Positions 12,801 to 22,110 of a stretch of DNA of 64,000 nucleotides are shown in pieces. The position numbers and the translations under genes are program-made. Each line of letters starts with the position of its first letter. The stretch's first letter is position 1. The DNA lies in contig NC_056533.1 of the NCBI RefSeq assembly GCF_910596095.1, positions 36,740,662 to 36,804,661 on the forward strand, written 5' to 3'. Under the pieces are notes generated by a model. It saw nothing but the letters and a program-made list of their open reading frames with translations. It did not search any database and was not told the DNA's origin. Source of the stretch: Thunnus maccoyii (Eukaryota; Chordata; Actinopteri; Scombriformes; Scombridae).

Positions 12801-14290
12801 TGTTTAGACCATAAATGGCTTTAAAACCTTATAACAGACCCTAATTAACCACAAACCTTCAGGGAACCAAGACCTTTTTGTACCGATTACTATCATATAT
12901 TTTTAGAAGGTAAGAAAACAAACATACATCTGAGACTGAACCTGAATCCTCAGTGGATTTTCACAAATGTTGATGAGAATTCACTATGGCAACACTCTAA
13001 ATAAGTGGCGCAGAATGCAAGTCACGCTTAACCGAACATCTCTGAAAATGGTTTCAGTTATCACACCTTAAAAGCATACCCCTGACTGTTTCTTTGCATT
13101 AAGTTCCTACAATTTCCACTGATTTCCACTGGAAAGAGAAACAACTGTTTGAATGAATACTGTCGGATTTAATGCTTGACAGACGGTGCATGACATTTTA
13201 AAAGCCCATTTGAGAGCTAAGAGCAATAAAAAGCTAATGTGTCTTTGACGTAAGCAAAAGGCACGTTTACTGTGATCTGCTTCGCTTATCAAACCACTAA
13301 AAGCTCAACCTGCCTCTGTTGTTGTTACTGTTTACTTACCAGAGAGCGTCTCATCTGCATGAGGATGTTCATGAAACAATCATAGCCGATGAGGCCCTCT
13401 TGGTTCTGTAGCACCTTACTCTGCTCCATCGTACTGACCACGGCTGATGCAGCCAAGGCCATCTCGATCCACTCCAGCAAGTAGCGCAGGGAACCTCTCT
13501 GGGAAGCCAGCCCCAGAAGTAACTCAGAGGCGAGCCGTCGCCCTAAAATATCCGCCCCGGAGTTTGGCATGGTCACTCCCTTCAGAAAAGTGGTGACCTG
13601 GGCCAGACAGTCCAGGCCCATCGGTGGGATCTTGCTCTCGTTGGCCAGAGAGAGGGGCGGCAGGGAACTAACGACATCGATGGCTGTGTGAATGACATCA
13701 TTACACAAGTTTATATTGCCGCCGGGACCTCCTCCGGGGCTGGGCGGAGGAGGCATCATCCAGCTCTGCCGCAGCAGAGCGAAAAGGAGGCTGAGGCCCG
13801 TGCGAACACCCATCTCGATGAGCGCGTCGGTGCTGGAGCGCGGCCGCTCGCTGACGGAGTGCAGATCAGCCGAGCCCGAGTTGTTCTCCGGGGAGTGCTG
13901 CTGCTGCTTGACCTTTCCCTTGTCGTGGTACTTGTTGGAAAGCGCGTAGAAGATGCGTTGGAGCACCAGCACGCGTTTGCGTAGGGCAGCTGCGAAGGGG
14001 GAGTCAGAGCAGACCATCTTGGCCAAGGCCAACTGGCTGTTGAGCAGAGCATCCAGGTAGTGTTCCTGCTCATCGCTGGAGAGGGATTCACGCTCAAAGT
14101 CCGGAAGCTGGGGACCCTTCAGACACAGCACCTGCTGGGGCAGCAGCACAACCTCTTTGTTGGCCAGCAGCTTCGAGTAGAGCACCGTAACTCCCTCCCG
14201 TGTGGCTATCGACTCGCTGTCCTCCGTGATCCATGAGCTGTTTAGGTGCTCCAGCCATTTCAGTTTCACCGGGGGGATCATTAAAGCCAT
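863..14290 (-). CDS. herc1: HERC1, giant HECT/RCC1 E3 ubiquitin ligase, N-terminal 1,122 residues (3' part outside window)
   Basis: HERC1 is a cytosolic and Golgi-associated protein of about 4,860 residues with two RCC1-like domains, a SPRY domain, WD40 repeats and a C-terminal HECT ligase. Coding exons, 5' to 3': 14290-13340, 12784-12689, 12513-12319, 11129-10818, 10693-10597, 10472-10329, 9733-9606, 9341-9197, 8879-8708, 7703-7569, 6101-5936, 5295-5170, 3604-3383, 2242-2090, 1618-1486, 1054-863. Every junction keeps frame and has AG/GT ends; the total is 3,367 nt. The start [20 protein letters not shown] is nearly identical to mammalian HERC1. Residues about 380-740 form the first RCC1-like domain, with repeated WG..G..G.LG and CG..H.LAL motifs. 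Compared with human, the exon at 13340-14290 carries a proline/glycine-rich insertion after LLRQSWMM. The next exon, expected after QWPLHG, is not in the window. The donor at 2089 (GAG|GTTCGG) is weak. The WD40, second RCC1 and HECT parts are not visible here. Confidence 0.96.
3001..3062. repeat. (CA)n followed by (TG)n, self-complementary microsatellite pair
   Basis: About 13 CA units are followed by a 17-base spacer and then about 11 TG units. The two arms are complementary, so the intron RNA or single-stranded DNA could form a long hairpin. It lies in a herc1 intron. Confidence 0.9.
4229..4556. mobile_element. Decayed MITE with short inverted ends
   Basis: The left end TAGGGCTATACAATATGA matches the inverse of the right end (TAGAGCTGTGCAATATGA on the complementary strand). 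Flanks GTCACTAT and GTCACAGG agree at 5 to 6 of 8 positions, suggesting an old hAT-type 8-bp duplication. It is intronic in herc1. It contains an ATTA-rich patch near 4390 and a G-rich run near 4455. Confidence 0.6.
5575..5830 (+). repeat. Family A interspersed repeat, diverged copy
   Basis: Family A is the commonest repeat here. Intact copies begin near GCTGCAACGATTAGT and end near AATTGTTAGTTGCAGCCC, both with ATTAATCGATTA-type palindromes. The core reads like CTTTGGGTTGTGGACTGTTGGTC. This forward copy keeps the core (TGGACTGTTGGTCGGAC) but has lost its ends. It is intronic in herc1. Confidence 0.65.
6470..7436 (+). repeat. Long interspersed repeat with an AAAG/AAAC-rich 3' end
   Basis: About 960 bp between herc1 exons lacks any open frame. 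It ends in (AAAG)n and (AAAC)n followed by AATAGGGTCCTCGCCCTTAG and a GGGCTCGGTCCCTAA-like tail. I recognise that tail as common in fish genomes, and it has a possible 3' hairpin (AGGACTACTGTTTTACAGTAATCCT). The superfamily is not certain. Text of similar style occurs at 40,000-40,900. Confidence 0.55.
8063..8355 (+). repeat. Two decayed repeat fragments (family A, then an ATATTGCCC-ended MITE)
   Basis: At 8063-8195 is a family A remnant with the core GAATATTTTCTGGTTTCTTA. At about 8205-8355 lies a stretch with GATATAGATA-type repeats ending CATCATATTGCCCTA. It resembles the inverted-end MITEs at 4229 and 19402. Both sit in the herc1 intron before the exon at 8708. Confidence 0.45.
8613..8637. 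repeat. (CCCT)n microsatellite
   Basis: Six tandem CCCT/CCTC units lie in a herc1 intron, about 70 bp from the donor side of the exon ending at 8708. Confidence 0.85.
9914..10247 (+). repeat. Family A interspersed repeat, nearly complete copy
   Basis: It begins AGAGCTGCAACAATTAGTCA and ends GTTAGCTGCAGCCCT, with ATTAATCGAT palindromes at both ends and the core TTTGGGTTGTGGACTGTTGA. The inverted GCTGCA/TGCAGC ends suggest a DNA-transposon-derived MITE. It is intronic in herc1 between exons 9606-9733 and 10329-10472. Confidence 0.8.
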
Positions 14291-15829
14291 GGCATGTCAC
14301 TCCGGAGCCATCAGTCCTGGAAATATTAATTAGACATGATGCAAAATGTTAATGTCGACCTGTTCTCAAGGGCCACAAAAAATAACTTTGACAAATCTTT
14401 CTAGGAGCTTTCCTTTCCATTTAACACTACTTGTTTCACCAGAAGCCACATTCAAACATACTGTATGTCATAATCATATGACGTAGGTAAAATAAACTAA
14501 GATTTTCCTTTAAATAGACCAATATGCTATCAAACCAGTTGAGGTAAACAACTCATTGAATTAGACAAAATATAGTCCAGGTTACTGTATCAACACAACC
14601 TCTAATGTCCGCTGACTGAATATTTCTGGTTCTATCTGATTTAGTTTGAGACATTTCTTCCGATTCGAATGAGTTTATGGGAACTTGACATGTGATTTAT
14701 CTTTAACGGCTCATAATATGTTGAGGTCGGTCTTCCCTGAGAATCCCTGCTCATGTTTGTACACAGAAGCAGGACATTTTATACAGTTTATCATCTTGTA
14801 AACATACAATCTTAATGTTTCTGTGCTGCTCAAGTTCTCCTTTAACATTTATCAGAAATTGGCGTCACATAAGTGCACGAAGGCAACATCGTCTATACAC
14901 ATGCATCACTGAACTAAAAACACATCATGACAATTCATGAAATTTGATTTATTCCATGTAGGAGAAAGTCTGTAAAAGGTTTAGTTATGCACTCGTGTAT
15001 AGTTACAATCAGAATATCTGACACCTGCACAGGCTGCAAGTCCTCGGCTGCAGGAATAAAACTATACAAGGAATTAAAGTAAAAGGAATAATAGATATAA
15101 AGTAAACACTTGTGTTTCACATGGAGTTGCTTCTTTGTTGGTGAATTTGATAAATATCAGCGTTTGAGGCAAAGAAAAACCTGCTTAACCTTTCTTTAAC
15201 TCCTTGGGATCATGAGCATGAATCCTGGAAGCAACAATTTGAAAAGAGACATTAACTGATTCTTTATAAGTGCTGCTTCTTGAGGTTATAATTTATATTT
15301 TATTGATTCTGATTCTCCTTATAAATTGAGAATCTGATTGATATCTGCAGATCATTTGAGTAAGAAAAGAAAGCAAAGACCATCTTCATTTTCATCTGCT
15401 TTAGGCAGCTATATAATAACTATACACAATGATTACAGTTCATCACTACTGTCTTTGGTGATGTTTAGCCATACTTTAGAGGACAAACTCCAGGCGCCAC
15501 ACTGTAAACACTACACACGCGTTGACCTGTACTTAACAGGTCAGAGTACTCCGCACTTTGCTTTCAAGGATCGTTAAGCGGGACTAATAAGAACGCTTCT
15601 CGATTAAATTAACATTTGAAACCAGTTTCAACATAGAACCGGTTCTCTGTACCCAACCCTGCTGCTCCTGCTGCCTCTGGGTTCATCTTGACAGGAGTGT
15701 AAGTCAGAGGTGAAAAATAGGTCAAAATCTCATTCAAACAGGTTTAAAACACCACCTGACGTGATGATGGTTCTTCATACCTGAATGAAGGGTGATAATC
15801 CGCAAACTCAACAAATTCTGTGGTTCACA

Positions 15830-16020
15830 CTGTTATGTGTGTGTGTGTGTCTGTCAAAGACCAGTTCATTGAGGACAGCTTGTCTAACTGTGGACAAAAG
15901 CCCAATTGGGAAAAAGCTGATTTTTATGTCAGTGGTTATGGTTAGGTTAAGGTTAGGTTAAGGTTAGGTTAAGGTTAGGTTAAGTCTCCAGTGAATTAAT
16001 GTAAGAATGAAATGTCCCGA
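15830..16020. repeat. Interspersed repeat with GT run and GGTTAA minisatellite
   Basis: (GT)8 is followed by CCAGTTCATTGAGGACAGC-type text and then four copies of the 12-mer GGTTAGGTTAAG, ending in CTCCAGTGAATTAATGTAAG. I recognise this combination as a recurrent fish intronic repeat, but I cannot name its family. Confidence 0.5.
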
Positions 16021-17365
16021 AAAGTGACCCAGAACAACAGATACGCAGACGTACACGCGAAACACGATGTGCAAGTATAAAAGAACAAATGATTAATTAC
16101 ACATTCATCTTACTGGCAGCTACAGAACACTGTGTGGTTCACAGTGACACTGAATACCTCTGCACTGGAGTCACTGTGTGTGTGTGTGTAGGATCCATTA
16201 AGATGTTATAAATAATCTACTGGTTACCAAGCATTTAATGCAAAACAATAATGTCTGTAAGTGTATTTCCATTCGCCTGATTGAATTTTGCGTAATAAAA
16301 ACCTGAGTGGAAACGCCAGAAATTCTAAAAAAAAAAAAAAAAAAAAAAACATCCAAAAATCAAAGGTTTTTATGCTTGGCTGAGGTGGTGTTTCGATAAA
16401 AAGAAAATGCGACAAAGTGCAATGGAAACAGATTTAACGAATACACGATGATGTAAACGAGACATAGTGATTTAGCTCACTCAAGAGACAAAAAGCAGTG
16501 GATCCGAGTGGACCAAACCGATGAAAAGTTAGAAAAATTACTACATGAAACAAACTTAAACGCCATAAATACATCCATCTACCAACTGTTTATCTATCTG
16601 GTCCAATCATGTATGTGAATTAAGCATTCAAAACAATGCAAACCATCAAAACACCATCACCACCATGAACAAGAGCCTCACACATTTTAAATCAACAAAA
16701 ACTTAACATTAAAAATTGATTGCAGAGTTTATATAACCAATCACATGAGCTCCGGCAAAGACTTAATGTGATTAATGTGAATTGCAGCCAATGATCTTAC
16801 AGCTGGAATAAACACTCCATTCAGACACGGCGCCTGCATTTATCTATTCGACTTGTGAGCATTAAGTGAAACCGTGCCTGTGGATTGACAAGACGAGGGA
16901 TCCGCAGACAAACAGATTGTGGGAGGCTTTGGCAGCCTTGGCGCCATCAGTCTGGTTATATCCTGTTAGGTTCAATGCAATCACATACAATTTCAGACTC
17001 AGAGCCTTGTACAGTTTTTTGCAAATCCTAAGCAAAGTATAGAAACACAAACAGCAATATTCTTGGCTAAAGCACACAGAAGCTTATTATGACTGTTTTA
17101 TACTGAGCGAGTGAGCCTGTAAAACAGACTCAGAAGGGGATATTACAACCTGATCGCAGCGTGCATTTTGTCATTGCACTTGTCATTGTCATTTGTCACT
17201 GTCTAGCATCATGAGCCAAACATCGAGTCTTGTGCTAGCATTACCTAATCTGTCAGGAATTGTCCTGTCATGGTAACAGACATGATAGAGATTTTTTCCA
17301 CATACAAAGCCTACATGTGAACTGCAGAACCACATACTTCAACCAAAGTGCACCAACTGACCCAG

Positions 17366-17550
17366 AACAGGCTGCAACTAATGATTATTTGCATTACCGA
17401 TTAAATTATTTCCTTTTATTAATCAATTAATTGTTTAGTCTATGAAACGTCAAAAAGAAGTGAAAACCTAGCACCACCACAACTTCCCTAAACCCAAAGT
17501 GACGCCCTTAAATATGCTTGTTTAGTAAGACCAACAGTCCAAAACCAAAT
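17366..17550 (-). repeat. Family A interspersed repeat, truncated reverse copy
   Basis: It starts GGCTGCAACTAATGATTATT, runs through AATCAATTAATTGTTTAGTC and reaches GACCAACAGTCCAAAACC, the reverse of the family core. The remaining half is missing. It lies in herc1 intron 1. Confidence 0.65.
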
Positions 17551-18829
17551 AGAGAAACAGTCAAAAGTTTGGTTTTCTTCATTTTCACTCATTTCTACAT
17601 TATACAACAACAATCAAAACTATGAAATGTGACGTGGAATTACATAAATATGTTAACTACATGCTTCTGTTATTTCATAGTTATGTCTTCAGTGTTGCTT
17701 TACAATGTAGAAAATAATAAAGAGAAACCCTTGAATGAGTAGGTGTGTCCATCCCTCTTACTGGTGCTGTATATTTTAATAACTATCAGGTATGACGAGC
17801 TGGAACCTGCAAATGTTTGACGTTTATGCTGATTTATGTTCTTTCTGTGGACTTATCATTGCAGCTGTATATCAAAGTCATCTTTTCCAATCCTTCAGTG
17901 TGTTTTTGTGCAGGTCAAGAGGAACTTTTCTCTTCAGCCTGAGCTAAATAAATATGTTTTGTACTGACACATTGTGCATATTTCCTTTTTTAGTGCCTGT
18001 TTTGTCTCATTTTATCGTGAAAGTGAGTGACAGGAGACTCCCTGACCGTGTTGACAATTACACTGATAAGCTTGCAGGCAACACTAAGTTACAGTTGTTT
18101 AGATACAGTGTGATTATAGGCGGTTAGCAGCCAGCTAGCGAACTCATCCGTCTCAACCGGCCCATGCTACCGCTAACACTGTGCTTTCGTTTCTAGCTGA
18201 GGTTATTAGCAAAGAGCTAGCAGATAACATTAGACAGCTAGTACCATGACACAGCTGGCTTGAAAGCAGACTGTGCTGCTGCTGCTGCTAACCTGCTTGC
18301 TGTGTCAGGTTTAGAGAGGCAGCTTTCCTTAGATGACCGAGGTGATAATCACCAACAGCTAACCGTTAATTACAAATCACTGACTGCATAACAGGAGACT
18401 GACAGACAATTAACTTAAGACATTAAGGCGAGTAACGGTAACGTTAGCCTTTCTAGCTCTTTAAGCAAACCGGGACGTTAATGCTGAATGTTATAATGTT
18501 GACAGTTTGTTTTGCAATCAGCCAGAGAGGCAAATAACGCTACTTGTTTACGTTAGCTAACGTAAGCTAACTTTCCTCACGTCACTAGCTAGCGATGCAA
18601 AAAGACCTAAACATGGAGGTAACACCCTTATGTGCAGGTATGACAGGGGGCGAATACACAAGATATGCAGTCGTACACGTAAGTATACCTGTGCAGAAAG
18701 CCCAGCACCGTATACCGTGAGCTATTTTAGCCAGTATTATGTTGGCTTATCTGCTGTCTCATAGCGGCAAGCTGGTTAGCTTCCTGGCTACACTTTACTA
18801 ACGTTAGCTGGAATAAAAAGCTCGCTTAC

Positions 18830-19085
18830 CAGAAACTGTCAAAGGCCTCCTCCTCTCTGCGCCGAGCTTACACAAGAGCCTAACTGTGCCTCATTGCACA
18901 AACACGAACAGTTCAGTCAATATCCGTACGCTTTGATAACGTTACTGTGAAAGCAGACAGAGCCATGCGTGGATGTCCATGCCTCCGCCCGCCTCTCCCG
19001 TACCGTCCGCTGCAGCGAGTCCGAGCAGCAGGCTGCTCCGCTCAGTCCCAACCCCTCAGCGAGCCCCGGCCCCGTGCTGTGACGT
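18830..19085 (-). promoter_or_regulatory. herc1: herc1 untranslated first exon and promoter region
   Basis: Read on the minus strand, a consensus donor (TTTCTG|GTAAGC) has its last exon base at 18830. It faces the acceptor at 14317-14318 (TTTCCAG|GACTG) that opens the start-codon exon, whose UTR is 14291-14316. The sequence upstream of the donor is GC-rich with several CpGs up to about 19085, in contrast to the AT-rich flanks, which suits a CpG-island promoter. No TATA box is evident and the transcription start cannot be fixed, so 19085 is only an estimate. Intron 1 is then about 4.5 kb. Confidence 0.6.
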
Positions 19086-19216
19086 CGGAACCTGTCTGTC
19101 TATCTGCCTGTCTGTCTATCACCCTGTCTCTCTCTCTTTCTCTCTCTCTGTCTCTGTCTCCTTGTCTGTCTTCCTGCCTATCTGTCTCCCTGCTTGTCTT
19201 CCTGTCTCCCTGTCTG
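19086..19216. repeat. CTGT/CTCT microsatellite beside the herc1 promoter
   Basis: Imperfect CTGT, CTCT and CCTGT units run for about 130 bp immediately upstream of the GC-rich herc1 promoter region. Similar tracts recur at 20,175-20,215 and 20,703-20,830. Confidence 0.85.
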
Positions 19217-19401
19217 TAAAATTGAAAGAAGTACATAACAAAATTATGCATAATATTCAGCATATCCCACCAACAAAAAGAGCCAACAAAACATCTGTTT
19301 TATGAATGTCAGTACACATCAGGATTACTTATAAGATTACTTGGACACTCAAACCAAACATTCAGTTAATCTGGAAGCCAAGGATGTAATACTATAGTAG
19401 A

Positions 19402-19746
19402 GGGCTGACCAATATATTGAAAACATATCGATATTGTGATATGAGACTAGATATCGTCTTAGATTTTGGATATCGTAATATCATGATAAGGCATAAATGT
19501 TGTCTTTTCCTGGTTTGAAAGGCTGCATTACGGTAAAGTGATGTAATTCTCTGAACTTACCATACATACTATAATGTCATACTTAGTCATTATATCCACA
19601 TTACTCATGATTATTTATCATAAATCTCCTTGTGTGAATATTTTGTGAAAGCATTGATAATCATACCTACAACACTGTCACAATATCAATATCGAGGTCA
19701 AAAATATCATAATATTTGATTTTGTCCACATCGACCAGCACGACTA
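19402..19746. mobile_element. MITE with GGGCTGACCAATAT-like inverted ends
   Basis: The left end GGGCTGACCAATATATTG resembles the inverse of the right end, CACATCGACCAGCACGAC. The interior is rich in ATATCGATAT and ATATCGTAATATCATGATA. It belongs to the family of GATATAT-rich, inverted-end fish elements also seen at 4229. No clear target duplication was found. Confidence 0.55.
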
Positions 19747-20172
19747 TGAAAACAAAAAACAGGAAGTTCAACACACTGTCGATTTATTAATTTTACTGGG
19801 AAAATTTCACATCCATAAATCCAATTACTGGAGGTCTCGACCATCATTTGAACTTTTCATGATTGAATTTAGAAAGTATTTTGAGTCTATCCAACTTATA
19901 AACACAAAGAAATGTGCACATACACTCAGTATGCTCCAATCATTTTTTAAAGATTTTATTGCCTACCTTTTTTATTGAGTTATTTTTTAAATTAATTTTA
20001 TTATCATTACTTTAAACCCTATGTCCTGTTAACATGATGAATGTATCCACCGATAGAAATTGAAGTCATGCCTGTTATCTTTATTTCATTATGATGCCTC
20101 AGTGTTTTTTCTGTTGTCTTAATGTCACATGCTGTAAGTGACGGTTTCTATAAATAAAGAGATGGAAGAAAA
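19747..20172 (+). pseudogene. L1-like retrotransposon remnant: ORF2 C-terminus and 3' tail
   Basis: An open plus frame without ATG reads LLGKFHIHKSNYWRSRPSFE, then FRKYFESIQLINTKKC, and stops near 19976. The G-K-F-x-I-H-K-x-x-W...P-S-F and K-Y-x-x-S pattern matches the extreme C-terminus of L1/Tx1 ORF2 proteins. About 200 bp of AT-rich 3' UTR follows, ending with AAATAAAGAGATGGAAGAAA, a plausible poly(A) signal and tail. It is a 5'-truncated dead copy in the herc1-dapk2 spacer. Confidence 0.7.
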
Positions 20173-20174
20173 AA

Positions 20175-20215
20175 AGTCTCCCTTTCTGTCTGTCTGTCTC
20201 TCTCTCTCTGTCTTT
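20175..20215. repeat. CTGT/CT microsatellite
   Basis: A short CTGTCTGTCTCTCTCT tract directly follows the L1 3' end. Confidence 0.85.
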
Positions 20216-20329
20216 TTTTAAATTTTATTTTTCAAGAAATAACAAGACATGACAGGACAAACTGTAGCCTATCATTCATCGGAGGAGGATAGTAAACGTA
20301 TTTACACAGCAAAAACCACGAGGCAAGGT

Positions 20330-20480
20330 AGGCAACTACCTGGGGCTGCGATATAAAAGGGCCCCAAACAGCTATAGATTAATTATGATGTTTAGACATA
20401 AAAAAATATTGAATTATGTTACCATTCTAGCTCATTTTACCCTGAAATAACCCTGAATTAAGGCCTCCAAAGCATTCGCA
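20330..20480 (-). repeat. Family G repeat (TGGGGC...GGGCCCC), reverse copy
   Basis: The text GGCAACTACCTGGGGCTGCG...AAAGGGCCCCAAACAGCTATAGATT is the reverse of 51,321-51,480 (ATCTATAGCTGTTTAAGGCC...GGGCCCCAGGCAA). The two copies define an interspersed family I cannot name. Confidence 0.5.
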
Positions 20481-20702
20481 GATTCAGATTTTATGATGCA
20501 CTATTATTGATTAAACTATCCAGCATTATATAAAACAGTTAGCATTAAAAGCTTCAATCTGAACAGACGTTAAGTAAATTAAAGTCTTGTGCTGATAAAA
20601 CCTCTATTTCACTTCTAAGTAAAAATTTAAATGCAGGACTTTTGCTTGTTTTTGTTTTCTTGGCTTCAGTTAATGCTATTAAGATGAAAGTTTGGAGTTT
20701 GG

Positions 20703-20830
20703 TTGTGCGTCTGTCTGCGTCTCCGTCTCTCTGCCTGTATCTGCCTGCCTGTCTGTCTGTCTGTCTGTCTGCGTCAGCCTGATTACTTCGCTGCCTGTCT
20801 ATCTGCCTGCATATACTGTCCCTCTCTCTG
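20703..20830. repeat. CTGT microsatellite
   Basis: Imperfect CTGT/CTGC units contain a pure (CTGT)n block at 20,751-20,771. Confidence 0.85.
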
Positions 20831-21254
20831 TACGCTGTGTGTTCATAGCAGAAAGTCAACAGTGGCTCACCCTCACTGTCATTCACGCCCACAAAGACAA
20901 AGACGTCCAAAACACATACTGCGATTTTGCACGGTCAGTGGTTTCAGCAATACGTGACCAACACTGCCATCACTGGTAACTGTTATAACACATATAGTGA
21001 CGCTTTCATTATTGTCATAGTGTTGCAAGATCAATTAAAATGTGACTAAAGACACATTTTTATGGGTCCAAGTTGTCAAAAAATGTTCAGCGGTGAAGAA
21101 TTAATCAGCATTACCTGATCTATCCACAGTGGTGTTGTCATGGTAACAGAAATAACAGAGATTTTTTCCCAAGCTTATACATGAACTGTAGAACCACATA
21201 CTTTAACCAAAATACACCAATTGTCCAATAATCCCGCATGGATTATATCAAAGT

Positions 21255-21385
21255 AAGGCTGCAACTAAAGATTATTTTCATCACCAGATTAATCTGTAGA
21301 TTATTTCCTTTGTTAATCAATGAACTGTTTATGGTGTGAATCACAACTTCCTTGTTTTAACCGACCATCAGTCCAAAGCAATTAA
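21255..21385 (-). repeat. Family A interspersed repeat, truncated reverse copy
   Basis: It begins AAGGCTGCAACTAAAGATTA and stops after GACCATCAGTCCAAAGCAAT; the second half of the element is absent. Confidence 0.6.
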
Positions 21386-21462
21386 AATATGATAAAAAAA
21401 AAAGACACATTTTTATGGGTTGAAGTTTTAAAAAAAAAAAAAGATGTTTGTTGTCAGCAGGG

Positions 21463-21565
21463 ATGGAAGAACTACTCAGATCTGTTACTTCAATAAAAGT
21501 AGCAACACCACAATGAAAAAATACTCATTACTTTAAATAATCTTACCAGTAAAAGTATATAAGTA
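21463..21565 (+). repeat. Family D repeat (TGGAAGAANTA...AAAATACTC), fragment
   Basis: It contains GGATGGAAGAACTACTCAGA, TTACTTCAATAAAAGTAGCA and AAATACTCATTACTTTAA. It aligns by eye with the longer copy at 50,604-51,120 and with fragments at 41,910-42,290 and 50,015-50,090. Confidence 0.55.
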
Positions 21566-21573
21566 TTCTGTAT

Positions 21574-21720
21574 TTAAAGGATGGATTCACAATGTTTCAA
21601 GTGTGTCTTAAAACAACAGTCAGGAGCCCAAACATTAAAACATGTTTTTTCTTGCTGTAATAATTCCTCCTGTTCATACTGAGCATTAGAAGATCCCTTT
21701 ATATTATACTGTGTTTACTA
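21574..21720 (+). repeat. Family B fold-back element, 5' fragment
   Basis: It starts AAAGGATGGATTCACAATGT and continues TCTTAAAACAACAGTCAGGA and TCCTCCTGTTCATACTGAGC. It matches the left arm of the long palindromic elements at 49,065 and 52,115; the right arm is missing. Confidence 0.65.
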
Positions 21721-21984
21721 ATTGTTGGATTTATTTTATTATTATTATCATTATTATTTATAAGGTTTGGTTAATTAATAGAAACACACACAGTGGTGAT
21801 GTCATGTCATGTGGTGTCTAAAGAGGGTTTTGTGGTTATCTTGTTCTTGCAGACTCACAGAAGCCCAGCCTACTCTGCACTTTATCTCAGAAGCAGATGC
21901 TATTTTCAGCTTTTTTTTGTTTGTTTGTTTGTTTTTAACTATGTTTAGCCTGCAGTTTTTGTTTTTAATAGAAAACTGACAGTA

Positions 21985-22110
21985 GAGAGCTGACAGGAAA
22001 GGAAGAAAGAAAGAAAGAGAGAGTTGAGGAATGAAATGAAACAAAGGATCCCAGCTGGACTCGAACGTGAGACGCTGCAGTTACATAGTTCAGAAAACCT
22101 CACGGCCAGC
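21985..22110 (-). repeat. tRNA-like SINE-type fragment
   Basis: On the minus strand this contains CACGTTCGAGTCCAGCTGGG, which resembles a Pol III B box (GGTTCGAATCC), but no convincing A box and no cloverleaf. GA-rich repeats follow. It is most probably a degenerate tRNA-derived repeat, not a tRNA gene. Confidence 0.4.

Larger units (their letters stand above)
14317..18829 (-). other. herc1: herc1 intron 1
   Basis: This 4.5-kb intron separates the untranslated exon from the start-codon exon. I see no other gene in it. It holds a GGTTAA minisatellite (15,947-15,983), a run of 22 A at 16,328-16,349, a family A fragment (17,366-17,550) and, from about 18,100, many GTTAGC/GCTAAC words as the promoter is approached. 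The rest is ordinary AT-rich sequence. Confidence 0.7.

Noticed and set aside
13688..14097. Plus- and minus-frame alternative open frames over the large herc1 exon
   Set aside because: They are shadows of the GC-rich coding exon 13340-14290, whose true frame is confirmed by HERC1 similarity and phase.
19042..19305. Open frames over the CTGT microsatellite beside herc1
   Set aside because: They are low-complexity translations (SLSLSLS, RERERER) without any domain; the DNA is a microsatellite plus promoter.
21985..22110. Possible tRNA gene on the minus strand
   Set aside because: Only a B-box-like word is present; no cloverleaf or A box closes, so a SINE remnant is preferred.
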